DNA of 64,000 nt, taken from assembly GCF_029227915.1 (NCBI RefSeq), contig NC_079887.1:23867650-23931649 (forward strand). The letters are read 5' to 3'. The notes beneath the pieces are model-generated. The model was not told where the DNA came from, did no database searches, and saw only the letters and a list, made by a program, of their open reading frames with translations. Positions 36,401-49,391 of this stretch are shown here, piece by piece. Origin of the DNA: Hydractinia symbiolongicarpus. Its lineage: Eukaryota > Cnidaria > Hydrozoa > Anthoathecata > Hydractiniidae. A program made the translations under genes and the position numbers. The number at the start of each line of letters is the position of its first letter. Position 1 is the stretch's first letter.

Positions 36401-39400
36401 TCATAATCTATACTATACATGCTTTTTCATAGCGCTTTTTTCGTTTCAACATTTTTAACTTTTCAGCAAAAATTATCCTGATATACTTTTAGCACGTTCT
36501 TGACGCATGATTTACAGATGTGAGAATGTGAAGTGCTAAGGAGCTTTGTTTAGGCAGCCTGATTCAACAGACACACACGCAAGTAGGTTTTTTGTGGGAA
36601 TAAACCCATAAAATGGAACCTACTGGCAGACATGGTACATCTATGAAAAGATAAAGAGTTTGCATGAGTTACAAAGAATAAAACAAAGGTTCATAATCAT
36701 TCAAGCAAAATTTCAAGATAAGCATATTCTTAACTTTTTGTCTCATTTTATCTTAAATATTCTTAACAATTATATTCTTATATAAAAAGAGAGTGGTTTT
36801 CTTGATCTTGCTTGGTTTCCACGCATTTTTAGAGAGCATTTTAATATAAAAATCCATAGTTATACAAGTTGCTTACTTTAATGTAGAGGATGGTTTTTTG
36901 CAAATGGGGGATTTTTAACTTCTTGTGAAAACTATTAAAAGATCGTTTATAATGTTCTTGTTATTCATACACACATAACTACCGCGAAAAACAAACATGG
37001 CAAAACATGTTCATGACATCATCATAAAAACACATCTCATGCGTGGTTTAACACACTGTTATTAAATAAACGCCATAGGTGCGGCAAGATCAAAGAGAAC
37101 AGCGTGGTATTTTATGTTCACTTAAAAGCATAAAAGTTACAGAGTACGGAAATCAACTCGTAACAGTTTTATACATCGGTTGTTTGATTTTGTTCTTAAT
37201 TAATTTTAAATTAATTTATCTATTGTTGTATTAATGTTCGAAGGATATCATTTTGTGAATCAAATTTTATATTTTGAACTTTTTGTCATCGCGCTTCACA
37301 GGGACACGACATTGGGTTAATATTGACTAATTTCCTCTTTAGTAATCCGGCGTCAAACAGAATGTATATATAAAAAAACCACTCATGGACTCGTGTCTGC
37401 ATCTAACGTTAATAAATCTTAGCTTGCTGCTTGTTTGTTTATTTTTTGTTGTTTGTTTTTTGTTTTTTTGTTTGTTTTATTTTTTTTGCTTCAATCATGA
37501 AAGAAATAGCTCATCCGTGCTTTTCAAACGTGAGACCTGAAATGGATTATAGTGTTGTGTGGGAGCAGTACAGAATGCTGCTAGTAAATTTCAACCACTC
37601 TCTATGTGGCCTACGTTGTGCAAAAGTAGTAAATTCCGGGTGCAAAGGATTGAAAATTTCGCCCTTTTGGCCATGTGTAAAAAATGCCGGAAAAAATGCA
37701 TTTTTGGTTTTTTTAATTCTTTACTTGATTGGTGTGGTAAGTAATTAAACGACTAGAAAAGAGACAAAGTGATCAAGTGTAACTGGATATTAGGTTGAAT
37801 GACTCATCGCGTTTCACGTTGTCACTAATTCAGGCCATCATTTTTTAACCTGCAGTGCATGTATGCTGACTAATCAAACCCTTAGCTTAATATGCACTAA
37901 AAATACTTTTAACTGCATTTCCAAGTATTTACCTATCGATTGCATCCTTTGAAAAGACACATACCACAGACCTTGCTTGCCACACAGGCTGTTGCTTATA
38001 AACAACGTTAATCGAATCAATGATTTTATCAAGTAGCTATGCAAGTACTCTTATTAGTTAGGGATAATAGCGCTTTTTAAAAAAAATATATATTTGTGTG
38101 AGAAAATTTTTAAAAAAAGAACAGATTAAAAAAGAAAAGGGGTAGGTAGCTAAAAAGAAGAAAAAAGAAACAGCGAAACAAACAGAAAGTATGCAACCAC
38201 ACCTCAAATGCGTTCCTTATAACCAATATATCTTTCCAGGTATGTTTCGGATTTGTTTATTATATATTTTTATTGCAATACTAATTGTGGGATAAGTTAG
38301 AATCTGATTAATTTTGCATTTGTTACAGTCATTAATTGAAAGCTGTGTTGCAAGAGAGACGCATGTAGGAAATCTCTTATTACTGCACTGTCTATTTAAA
38401 CCATTGTAAAGATATGCCGACAATTAATTCTTTTTCTCATTGTGCTTGCAGACAAACCTGTGACGAATACTGCGGTTATAAAATATTTATTTGTCAATAA
38501 AGTAATTGCTTCTGATATTATGTACAAGTTAGTTTAGCAGTCCAAAATAAAAGACTTATAAAATCTTGCCAAGGATTTTCAAATTTGCAAGTCATAGCTA
38601 CAGCTAAATACTATTTAAAAACATTCTTGAAAAATACAGAATACAAAATCGTACCCCGTTGAATTCTGAAAAGCTGAGTCGTCATTGATTTTTAAATTTT
38701 TGTTTTATTTTTACATCTTTTTTTATAAAACGTTGGTTAGACCCTTCCCAGAAGCATCTACCACAATACTAATTCAACAACAACAACAACAACAATAAAA
38801 ACAATTAACAAAAGATAATTCGTTGTTACCTTGCATTAGACAAGGCATTGGCTACAACAATGTTATGAAATATTCTGTGGGAGTAATTTCACATCTTTCT
38901 ACAAAATTTATCAGGTCCCTTGAAGTTAATCTTTTGAAATATATTCATACCGTTACGGTAAACAAGTCGTTTTCAGTTAATTAGTAGCTAGGTACGTAAT
39001 GGCGCTTCATTAAGATCTGAGAGATAATACGACCGTTATTTTAATGAGGTTAAATCCATACAAATTTTGCTGCCATGGTAAAGAATTAGCATACGCTTAA
39101 TTTCATTACGAAAGAGTTTTATAAACGCTAGCATGGAATTTGAATGTTACGAAAAATTTCTGTGTTCTCTATATATCTTCTGTTATATTATTGCCCGTAT
39201 TTTGTCTGTCACGTGGGTCGATTTTGTGTTAAAAATGTGGGAAGTATAATTACAAAAATAAATAAGGTATATTTGTGATAATTTCCGTGTATTTTGCACT
39301 GAATAACGACTGGCATTTTAAAGTTTTTGTTGACTTCCCATACAATTTTTTGTGTCTTACAACCCTTTTAATATTTTTAAATCATATAATAGAGAAAAGA

Positions 39401-42400
39401 CGGGGGTATTGACAAATAAATGTAGTCCAATCAGGGTTTGAGTAAAAAAAACATGATAGCTACAAAAGAAAAATGCAAGTAACAAAATAAAACAGGGCTA
39501 CCAAACAAGTCAAGAAAAACCTATTTTGCAAGTACTGTGTATAATCTTTTATGTATTTATGCTTGCACATAAGAATTTAACAGCGATCATTTTTTTAACC
39601 GCCCAACTTATGTACACTTAGCTGGAGTATTAAATCGCAAGACCAATTAAATTGTTAGCAAACAAAAATCTGTAGCTATATCAGCAGAATTTCTCTTCCT
39701 GTTTTCATCCATCACTTTAATTTCAAATTGTCGCAAGAAAATAACAGGAATTTTTGAGAGGTTAAAGATAAAAGAAACCTTAACATCTTCATTCAGTTAC
39801 GTTTATAAGGGTTTTATAGGTGTGTAAAAAGAACAACCGTTATTAGCTAGCTAAGCCTTCTGTTTATGCTTGGAAAGAAAACGGAAAAAGAGAAGGAAAA
39901 CGTAATCAATGAAAAATGCATAATCAGAAGTTAGAATCGTAAACCTTTAATCGGACTTGCATTTTTTCTAGTTAATCTTTTCAAGTAAATTCTGTGTTGT
40001 CTTGTGAACAAAAAATGGCTTTGTTCTGCCCTTCACGTCAATTTTAGTTTTGTTTTATCTAATAATTTTCCAGAGAGCATCGTTCCTACTTTTTTAGATA
40101 TCTATTTGACATCAGGTATTGTAAATATCATCGGAATTATGGACATTATGGAGTTGTTTAAGGGCGAAAGTCGATACATTTGAAAAAGGCTGTTGTTTAT
40201 CAATATTTTAATTCTTTCGGGAAAATTCTGTTATTGATTCCTATGTGTGTGTTTAACCGCATTATACATTTTGAGAGCGAAAAAAGCAAACTGTAATCCT
40301 CGAAATTTTATTCCTATTGGGTTATTTTCGAATTGATGGTAAATTATAAGAGTCTGTTAGGAATTTTTCACAGAAAATTTAAAGATGTTTAAAATAGGGT
40401 AAATCAAATTACAGTTATATGCTTTCGTAAAACCTGCTTGAAGTAGTAGTTAATAATTTTTTTTATAAATTTCCCGCCGTTTTTAATTTCTAAATCTCAA
40501 ATCTATACGTCAAAAGCAAAAATGCAAATATTTTGTCAGAATTCATGTGTCGTTCCATATTCTTAAGATATATGTCAATTTCATTTGCAAATAAAAAAGG
40601 CGGGAAAAAACAATCGAGAAGTTTTAAATTTAATTAACGCTCATTCGTTGTCGTTGAAAGAATGTTATATTGCTAATGGAGAATGTTTTGAGCAGATACG
40701 CATAAAATAATGTCAACGTCAGCAAGAACAAGTTTTTTCTTTCTTTATTTTTGCGCTCTGTTATTTAAAATTGCGCGAATATAATTATACACTAGTCGTG
40801 GCAGCATTGAAAATTCCACAGAAATTCAACTATCGCGAGAATACATCAGAATTCATTTGTCGTTACTCGAAACTCCCATCTTTGACATATAGACAGACAA
40901 CAATCTTTATAATAGAAACTATTCGCCTCGCCGTTTTTATCCTCCCCCTAGCCTAGCCTGTTTAGAATTCATAGCATGAAATGAAATTGCACAGATACAG
41001 AATACATAAAATTTGCCTGTTTTTATATAGAGTTTCTGTAGCACAGCTGATTTCCCGCGCACAAACAAATCAAACACGGGTATTGATAAAGAAACTAGTC
41101 GTTACATGTTGAAATAAGTCCACACATTAGCCATAGGTAGCTATATACCGCAATTCGTGTATCCTTACCACAAAACTAGCGATTCGACCACTATTGTAGT
41201 TGAAACGCAGACAAGGAAATGAAGGGCGCAGTTTCAAAAATAAAAATCAATCAATTACCTAGTGAATGGTAAAAGTTGTTCTAGTAAAAGCTTTTAATCC
41301 GACAGGAAATGGAAAGAAACATTTTACATACACTTATTTTCGGAAAAAAACGACTCATCAGAAACAATTCCCATTCATGTATGTTTTTATAGAGAAGAAA
41401 AAATCCGCAGTAGTATTTGAATCATATTATAAATCTGACATCCGTATTATGGATAAAGAAATTAGGAAAAAGGAAAAAAATGTAAACTCCTGAGATGAAA
41501 AGGAAAAATGTAATTATCAAGAAATGCAGATTCAGGAATTAAGTTGATAAAACTAATCCGATAGATAACATTTTGTCATTATAACTTTTAATGCAAAATT
41601 CTTTCCCGTATTAAAAAAGATTGATTGCGTTCTTCTGGTTATTTGTTTATTTTTTTTTTTTTTTACTAATTTGCGTCACTGTTCTGAATAATTTTTGCTG
41701 GTACAGGCGTAAATATCTGAGGCCAACCCTGGTTTTAATTTAAGGGGCTTTTCAATAATTACGGAAAACCCAAATTGGCTATTTTTTACCACCCCTTGTA
41801 ACACGTCGTAACAAATCTAGTACCACCCAACCACCCCCACTTGTTATGTAATATTTCGAATTCTTATGCCTCATCTGTTCATTTCCTATATTACCAAAAA
41901 CCTTCATACAACAGATAATCAGACAAACTAGACTCTAATATGAGAAAAATATATAACACACAACGTAGCACACAAAATAACATTTTTGGTACTTTTGCGT
42001 AAGTCCAGAGACAAGAAAAAAATTAAAGATATAGATCATACCACTAAAACATAACTAAAAATGTCCGTAATACATAAAAAGTCTCTGTTATTAACAAAAG
42101 AACTCTGCAACCCCCACCCACCCATTACTTTTTGTAACAAAAATGATCATATACTCCCCCTCTCAGGCGTTACGTCATTATTCAATTGTTTCTTTTTTGC
42201 ACAAGCCTAACTTTGAATTTTCATGAGAGAGAAAAATATGCTCTATTATATGCATCAATTCTTCTCATTTTGCGTTTCGAAATACTTAGCAATGGTAACA
42301 ATGCATTTCACTAACATATTTGTTCTTAATTAAAAGCACTAATTTTACAATGAAGTTACATGAATCTAAAAAAAATTGTTGTTGTTTTTGTTATTGTTTT

Positions 42401-42720
42401 GGGGTTTACGTATAAAGACGCCAATCACCTCCATCCGTCTCCAAGTTATCTTTCTGTCATATTCGTGATATTTTAACGTCTAGACAATTTAACGAGCACG
42501 TGATTATGACGTAATTAAGGTTGTTTGTTTCAATTAATTAATTGATATTTTTAAGCGCATGCGTAATAGATACATTTAAATTTTCTATGTTCTCCGTTGT
42601 GTTGTGTACATTTAAGGTATGATATAAAAACATTTTATTTTTTTGTTTTTATTTTAATTTTTTGAAAAAAAGGAAAGAAAGCTATATTTTGCGCAGATGT
42701 TGTGTGGTTACTAGATTTAG

Positions 42721-43032
42721 GATGTTGAATTCTTAACGTATTTGGTGAATAATTCAATTTTTCCCGCAATTGATGTTAAATCGTCTGAAATCATGCAACT
42801 AAACATGATGATACCTAAATTGAATTGTGTAAATGAAGCTTTACAACGTCAAACCACATTTGATTTTAAAGGTAATAGGTCTCCCGTAAATCACAAAGAT
42901 CCACCGTTAAAAAGAACCATACAAAGTCCAGCTTTAGCAGTGCATCATCATCAGTCACAAAGTTATTGCGTTCCCATCTCAATTTCAAAACGCCACAAAT
43001 GCATAATTCTTTATCTTAGATTTGAAACTTAA
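42721..43032 (+). CDS. possible coding exon, unrecognised (doubtful)
   Basis: The frame is open from directly after ATTTAG (possible acceptor) to TAA at 43030-43032. It encodes ~103 residues, rich in Ser/Pro/His in the second half (PALAVHHHQSQSY), without domain or signal. An internal ATG at 42793 could start a shorter product. Composition is less AT-driven than neighbouring frames, which is the only reason it is listed. Confidence 0.18.
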   Translation, partial: DVEFLTYLVNNSIFPAIDVKSSEIMQLNMMIPKLNCVNEALQRQTTFDFKGNRSPVNHKDPPLKRTIQSPALAVHHHQSQSYCVPISISKRHKCIILYLRFET

Positions 43033-46000
43033 TGCATTCGTTCCCTGATCTTGATCTATGGCGTCGTAATTATCCTGTTGCATTTTCAAGAAGGAATTTA
43101 AAAAATGTTTTAAATATCCGAATAAGAATGTAGCTAGGTCATTTGACTATAAAAAAAATTAAAAAGTTTAACGTTAATGAAAATGTAAAAGTTAATACCT
43201 CAATTTTTTTTCCTCGAAAAAATTACATTTTCATAGGTTTGGGGTTTATTAGGGGTATATTTCGGGAGTATGTCAGCAATGGTGGATATTAATATAAAAA
43301 TGGGGAATAGATGTGTTGTGATAAAATAACATATTCTGAAACCTTGTTTACTCTAATTATTATGACGAATAGGGAGCGGCCATTGAATTGTAACTCCAAC
43401 TGCTTTAATTATGGCAGGTATGCATGCATATATATACATGTTTACTCAAAATAAAGATACTCTTCTAATAGCAACGACAAAAGGGATTATTTTACGCCTG
43501 GAAACTAACCCAGAAACCATGAGCATCAATCAAAAAAAAAGGCGAAACTATTTCAACAATGCAGCAGGATGTGATGCGAATTGTTTTGGAAACGAATTTG
43601 CTTTTTTTGGCATGTCAATAAGTGAAAACAAAAAAATAAGCTTTGGTAGGTATCCAGCGGAGTGGATAATTTTCTAAATACTTTAAATTTTAAACATTCT
43701 TTAAATCGTTTTGTGTTTTTTACCAACTGGAACGAAAAAAGGAAAGGTTTAGGCGGTCAGAAGGTTCAAAATTTTTACTCTTATTGCATTGCATATTTTT
43801 TCTTTTGTAGTGAAATAAACCGACGAAATATGACTTTTTCTTCCGTTATGTTTTGAAATTCATTCTAGATAGAAAGTTAACAACTTTTACAGCCGGTAAA
43901 AAATGGCTAGCTTTTCTTAAAATTCGAATGTTCGGTTTAGGTCGAAAACGTTTTTGCCGTACTTCTTGTAAAGATTAGCCATACGCACGAGACTGGAGAT
44001 AAAATATCAGGTAGCTTTTAATTAAAAAGAGTGTGACCAAAAAGAGGCGGATAATTAAGGTAGAAATAATAAAAAATGGCAGCTTCGTACGCAAAGATTG
44101 TTTTAAAGAAATTATTCCGAAATTTATGCTTTGACTCAATGGATTTTTTGACTCTCTCGACGCGTTCTTGACGCATCCTTAATATCCATTTTTATGCGCG
44201 TTCAATTTTTTTGAATATTTGCTGATACTGGTATATACCCATATCCATACATACCCAGATCTCTAATGTACATATTTTCCTCACGATATAAATATTCATA
44301 TACATCGTACAACTGACATGGCATTCGCTGCCAGTTTTTGGCTTCTTTCTATTCGCTCGCTGTCGCTCCTCTAGTCGATCTATGAAGACAGGTTATCTGT
44401 TTTAGTCCGTACGTCAATGTCATGTACGCAATGTGTTCGTCAGGGATTTATTTATTTCTGTTCAAATTTTATCTGGCATTTTACTCTTGCGAGAGGTATC
44501 CGTTGATATAATGAAAAAACAGAAGACTGTCTAACATATGCAGGACGAGGGATGTTACGCGAAACTACACGTGCCATGATTAGCTTAAAATAGCTTTTTC
44601 TTCTTCTTTGGTAGTAAAAAGAAGATTTGTGTAATTTAGCGGATAAAAAGTAACTGGCTTGTGTGCTAGTGTGTATTAATTATTATTTTCTGACTTTTTG
44701 GCTAATTTTTATTTGACTTTTTTTGCCTATTTTTATACTTATAGGAAATGTCGATAGGATTAGACATGTCTTTATTGTTGGAATGAACAATGTCACATGG
44801 TTTTGCTTCTGTTCTTTGGTAAACCAAAAGATATAACTAGGGGTTAATCATAAATTATAAAAAGAAGGATTCACAAAGCATTTCGCTCTGTATGAATTTT
44901 AATGCCAATACTGGAGGTAAACGCCCTAAAAATTTATGACATTCTCATGTTTTATCTTTCGCCCTCGCACTAAGCATGGCATGAATATAATTTAATCGAG
45001 CTTTGACTGCTTTTCAATGGTTGTATCTCAAACTAGCATGATCAAAAATAGGTAAATTTAGCTCTTATTCTAAGTTTCATTATGCCTCATAGGACCTGCA
45101 GGACCAAATTTCAACCGCGACGAAACCGTGTTGAAGTCTAGTAAGGTCTATTAAAAAAGGTTCTTGCTGACGGCAGAACAATTAGTGTTTTATTTTCGCT
45201 TCATACGTTTGTTACAACGTAAGAACATTGCTACGAATTTTTGGCGTACTTATCGGTATCAGAAGTTTTCTAAATATATTTGAAGTCAGGTTGCTAATTA
45301 CGCTATTAATATTGTTTTTTTGTTAAAATAGCCATTACATTGCAACTTAGGAACAAGAAATCAACACTGTTTGAAAAAATCACGCCTTTAACTTCAATTA
45401 TAATTATAAAAATTGCGAGAGCTATAAAAAATGCGAAACTTTTATTATTACAGAGTATTTATAGAATATTAGTTTTTTTTGTTTTTTTAACGAATATGTT
45501 ACAAGGATAGCCATTTCAGAAATATATACAAATCTGTTATCAACATGGTTCTTGAAAGAAAAAAATATTACGGTATAAAATTGTCGATATATAAAATCAG
45601 TAAAAAACAGTGGGTATGGTGTAAAATGATAGGTAAAAGCAATGAAGAAAAACAAAGGATTAACTTTAATTTCTGTGTTTTGGTTTCAAAAAATTACCTG
45701 ATATTGCTACCATCTTATTTTCTGTACTAAATTTTGTAGACAGAAATGAAACAGAACTTGTTAATTTTCAGATTAATTTTTGCCCAAAACGATATGAAAA
45801 ACAGAAAATGTTTTTTTTCCTTTTGCTCAGTGATCCAAATTAAAAAAAACGAAATTTTTAGTTTTCAGGCTGTTGTTTTGCCTAAACAGTCTTAAGGTGA
45901 CAAAAAATAAATTTTTGAGGTAACTATTCTTTTCAGCATTCTTTTTTGCTTACAATACTAAATTCTGTCAATACCAATCAAGAAAACCCCCAGTGTATGG

Positions 46001-46433
46001 TACGCGAAAATCGGCGCTTCGTACAAACAAGGCAAATTTAAAAGCAGGGCTAAAAAAAGATCTTACCATGACGCAGGCGTCTGTTTAATAAATTACTGTC
46101 TTTCAGGGCTTGATATAATTATTTTTAAACATTAACATGACATAACAGCCACCCAAAAATTTTATGCTGAGATTTTTGCATCACCAGAAGTTTGCATAAC
46201 TGCTTTAATAGGAATGTTCAAGCTCCAGGTAAATATCATAATTTATTTATTTATATTATTCCCCACGATAGCTTCTTCGGTTCCTAATCATACTGCTATC
46301 AATGAGGGTCCTACAGAGGGAAGCTTCCATTTGAGCTAAGAAAGGAATGCAGGCACAGTGGTCGCTCAAATAGACAACCGTCTAAGATATCAGTCCTCGT
46401 GATAACCGCTAAGAAAAAAAGAATAAATTCACA

Positions 46434-46520
46434 CTTTTATAGTCTCTGGCTTGACTCGGCGGGGATTTGAACTCAATACCTACCGCACTGAAAGCAAACG
46501 CTCTATTACAATGCTGGCAG
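46434..46520 (-). mobile_element. tRNA-derived SINE-like fragment
   Basis: On the minus strand: GTAATAGAGCGTTTGC (A-box-like), then GAGTTCAAATCCCC (close to a B box), then GAGTCAAGCCAGAGACT shared in diverged form with 13540-13653. The body may extend leftward to ~46260. Confidence 0.5.
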
Positions 46521-47835
46521 TTATGAATATAATATTGATATTTACATTATGCAAACTGCTAATCTACATACAGAATTGTAGTTTAGGCATTAAAAATAAA
46601 TAAAATGCGTTCTTAATGACTACAAAAGGCAATGTATATGTGCAGAATAAACTTTTTAAGTACGATTTAGTTTTGATCATAGGTGAAAAAACGATCTGTG
46701 TAGGAAGGAGGGGGAGTATTTTTTAAAACTTTAAGGTTGAATAACCAAGGTGATGAGGTATTACATTCAAGTGGACGATATGTGATCTAATATGTTAAAA
46801 ATACTTTGTTAAATAAACAAAAGAATGTTTTTTATATTTAGTACAACAGTAAGCTCTGGCAAGAATAGGTTACGTGCTGGACTGCTGCGATTGACGTTTT
46901 ACCTGTTGAAGTGATGAATCTTCAAGCCATTATAACAACACTAGACAGATTAATCCATATAATATTACGCAGTGTCAGAATTATAAACAAATATGCTAAG
47001 AATTTCAAGCCTAATAGCAATGACGTCAAATAGCTCCTTGGAAATCTTGTCGTACTGTTGAGTTTTGTTTGTTTGTTTATTTTTTTGTTAAAAATCGTTG
47101 TTGTGGGTAACAAAATGCTTATTTTTGCTTTTTTATTTGCTTTCTGTTGTCAAGTGTTTCTAGTGTGTTTCAAAAGTCACGGACAAATGATCTCAAACTC
47201 AGGATTGAAAAGTTTATAAAATCTCTTTTCTTTACAATAATACTAGCTGTATTCTGTTTGTAGTACACAAAAAAGACGTCGTGCTACGGAAACACGAAAT
47301 CCGATATGTAAAGGGCGAGTAGCACCGTGAATTCTTTCACGGGTTAACGACACAGGAAAGTCACATGGGTCTGAAATTATTTATGATGCCAATTCTCTTT
47401 TTTTGTTTCGTGTGTATACCCAATGTTTCAATGTTGTGCGAGTAACATAGTAGCGAACATACGAATCAAGGACGACACCATCTACAACAGAGAAAGCACT
47501 ATGATTTAGTCAATAAGCATGAGCAGATGAGGGTAAACCCCTAAACAAATTTGCCGTTCTTCATATGAATCGAAAGAACCATTTTAAGGCTATGAGTAGA
47601 ACACCATATCTTTTACTGAAGTAAAAAAAGTTATATGAAAATACTATTAAAAAAACTCTGAGAAAAAGCGACTATAAGATTTGCGTTTTGAACAGCTTTT
47701 TGTCAGTTTCTCCTGTCAATTTCTTTGTGAATTTCGCAATGTTTTCAAAATAGCCATATTCGCTTTGATAATTCTTTTACGTTGTCACTTTCGTTTATTT
47801 TTTCTAAATCAGCCCATTTATCTTGTTTTCTTCAG

Positions 47836-48864
47836 TTAAGGTTACTGTAAAGGAAACAATTTTTTTTTGCAAAAAATTCATGACATATAGAAGAAAAAGT
47901 TCTCTTTCCAATGACATATTTTATAGTCTATGAAAATATTTGGAACATCCCTTTTTTCTGGAAAAAGCCTTTTTAGAGCTGTTATATCCTTCACACCTTT
48001 GAAAAAATATGTGCAAAAGGAGTTGAGCATATTTTTTGTAAACAGTATGCATAATATGGAACTCCCGTATAAAAATATGCATAATAATATTTTTTAGATA
48101 GTTTACTTTCACTATCTAATTAAAAAAAAAATCAAAGTTAAGGAATATGCATATGAGCTGTCTCTTGTATACCTGACTTCTGTCTATTAATGACTCTGAG
48201 CGCGTGCACGCATATTCAGCATAAAGAAAGAGTTCGCACTTCTATCATCTTTCTGCATACTCAGTTCACACATTTTTATAACACCTACGAAAATCTTTAA
48301 AAACAAATATCTCGTTAGTAAATTTTCGCATACATGCCTTTACGTTTGTGGTCTCTTTTTCCGAAAGCTTCCTATTGCCTCATTGAAAATTTCGGTAATG
48401 AAAAGCTGAATAAATTATGCACAAAAGGTTCCCGGATTTTTTTGTATAAATTACTGATTAGCGAATTATGACGACAGAAAGAAAAAAATATGCATTTTTT
48501 TGAATGATTATACATAATTACAAATAATTTCATAACGACGTTATTAGAAAAAAAAAAACCGGGAACCTTTTTGAATTTAATTTATGCTGAATATAATGGT
48601 GCGAAAACGAGAAGTCTGCGACCACGCGTTCGGAAAAAGAAGCCATTTTAAAACGTACGGCTAAAAAAAAAGTGTTGTGTGTTTAATTCATTATATTTTC
48701 TTTTTGGAAAATTAACATCTCACGAAAATAACACCATCAAAAAAGTCTTTTATCAAGCATTCAGAAACAAAAAAACATAAAAAAAATATAAAAGTATTGA
48801 TAAATTATAAGGGTTTTTCTGAGACTACTCATCAAGTGAGTTATTTCCTTTACAGTAACCTTAA
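47836..48864. mobile_element. TTAA-bounded terminal-inverted-repeat element, non-autonomous
   Basis: Perfect 21-base inverted repeats at 47836-47856 and 48844-48864, starting TTAAGGTTACTGTAAAGG. TTAA at both outer edges matches the target of piggyBac-type transposons, though the inner bases are not the usual CCC. No transposase frame is present. Inside, further inverted pairs (GGTTCCCGG at ~48429 and CCGGGAACC at ~48560; TTCAGCATAAA at ~48214 and TTTATGCTGAA at ~48581) give a nested foldback. Several TATGCATA words occur in the left half. Confidence 0.78.
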
Positions 48865-49391
48865 ACTTACCATTTTGAAATATTTGCACACTAAATGACC
48901 ACGGCAAAGGGTGATATTAAATTCCGTGGCTGCAAGGTAAAGTGTTTTGGAATAGGAGTTGTTGTTTTACAACATTTTTCGATTTTATTCATGTCTAAAA
49001 TCTTTATCTAAATTGTATTTTTGTTTTCTATATTCCTTATTCAAAAGTAACACAAGCGCAGGATATGTCAGTGAGTAAACATAAAAGTCACCAATTACAT
49101 TCAAAATGAAGGATTAAAAATTGGAAATCTGAAAGTGTCCAACGTTTTTATCCCTTCAAAGGCACTTGGGTTCTTAATGTGGTGAAAAAAGAAAAGCAAA
49201 AAATCTTCAAAAAAGACAACAGGTTTTCTTAACCCTTGTAACTGTTATAATAAAGGCACACATACATATTGTTTACATCAAGGAAATGAAAAGATTTTAC
49301 AATAACTACAAGTAGCAAACTTTAATATAATATCACATCAATGTAATATCTATAAAAGTTATTTTTTAATATTTCCAACTTCCACGTTTTT

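Larger units (their letters stand above)
33456..49391. other. long gene-poor region
   Basis: No gene model could be assembled over ~16 kb. Contents seen: (CAAA)n at about 33745-33774, (CAA)n at 38775-38795, long T- and A-runs, a SINE-like piece at 46434-46520 and a 1029-bp TTAA-bounded inverted-repeat element at 47836-48864. Isolated open frames at 37431-37748, 42721-43032 and 43411-43677 lack convincing splice partners. A gene with very small exons or a non-coding RNA could be missed here. Confidence 0.55.

Noticed and set aside
37431-37748. 105-codon plus frame with several Cys, a TATA-like sequence upstream (37366) and a possible tiny terminal exon near 38452 with AATAAA
   Set aside because: It starts in a T/G-rich run. 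The candidate donor at 37738 does not join the Cys-containing frame at 38452 in phase, and no family member matches.
43411-43677. 88-codon plus frame starting with ATG
   Set aside because: No domain, signal peptide, splice context or compositional support; could easily be chance.
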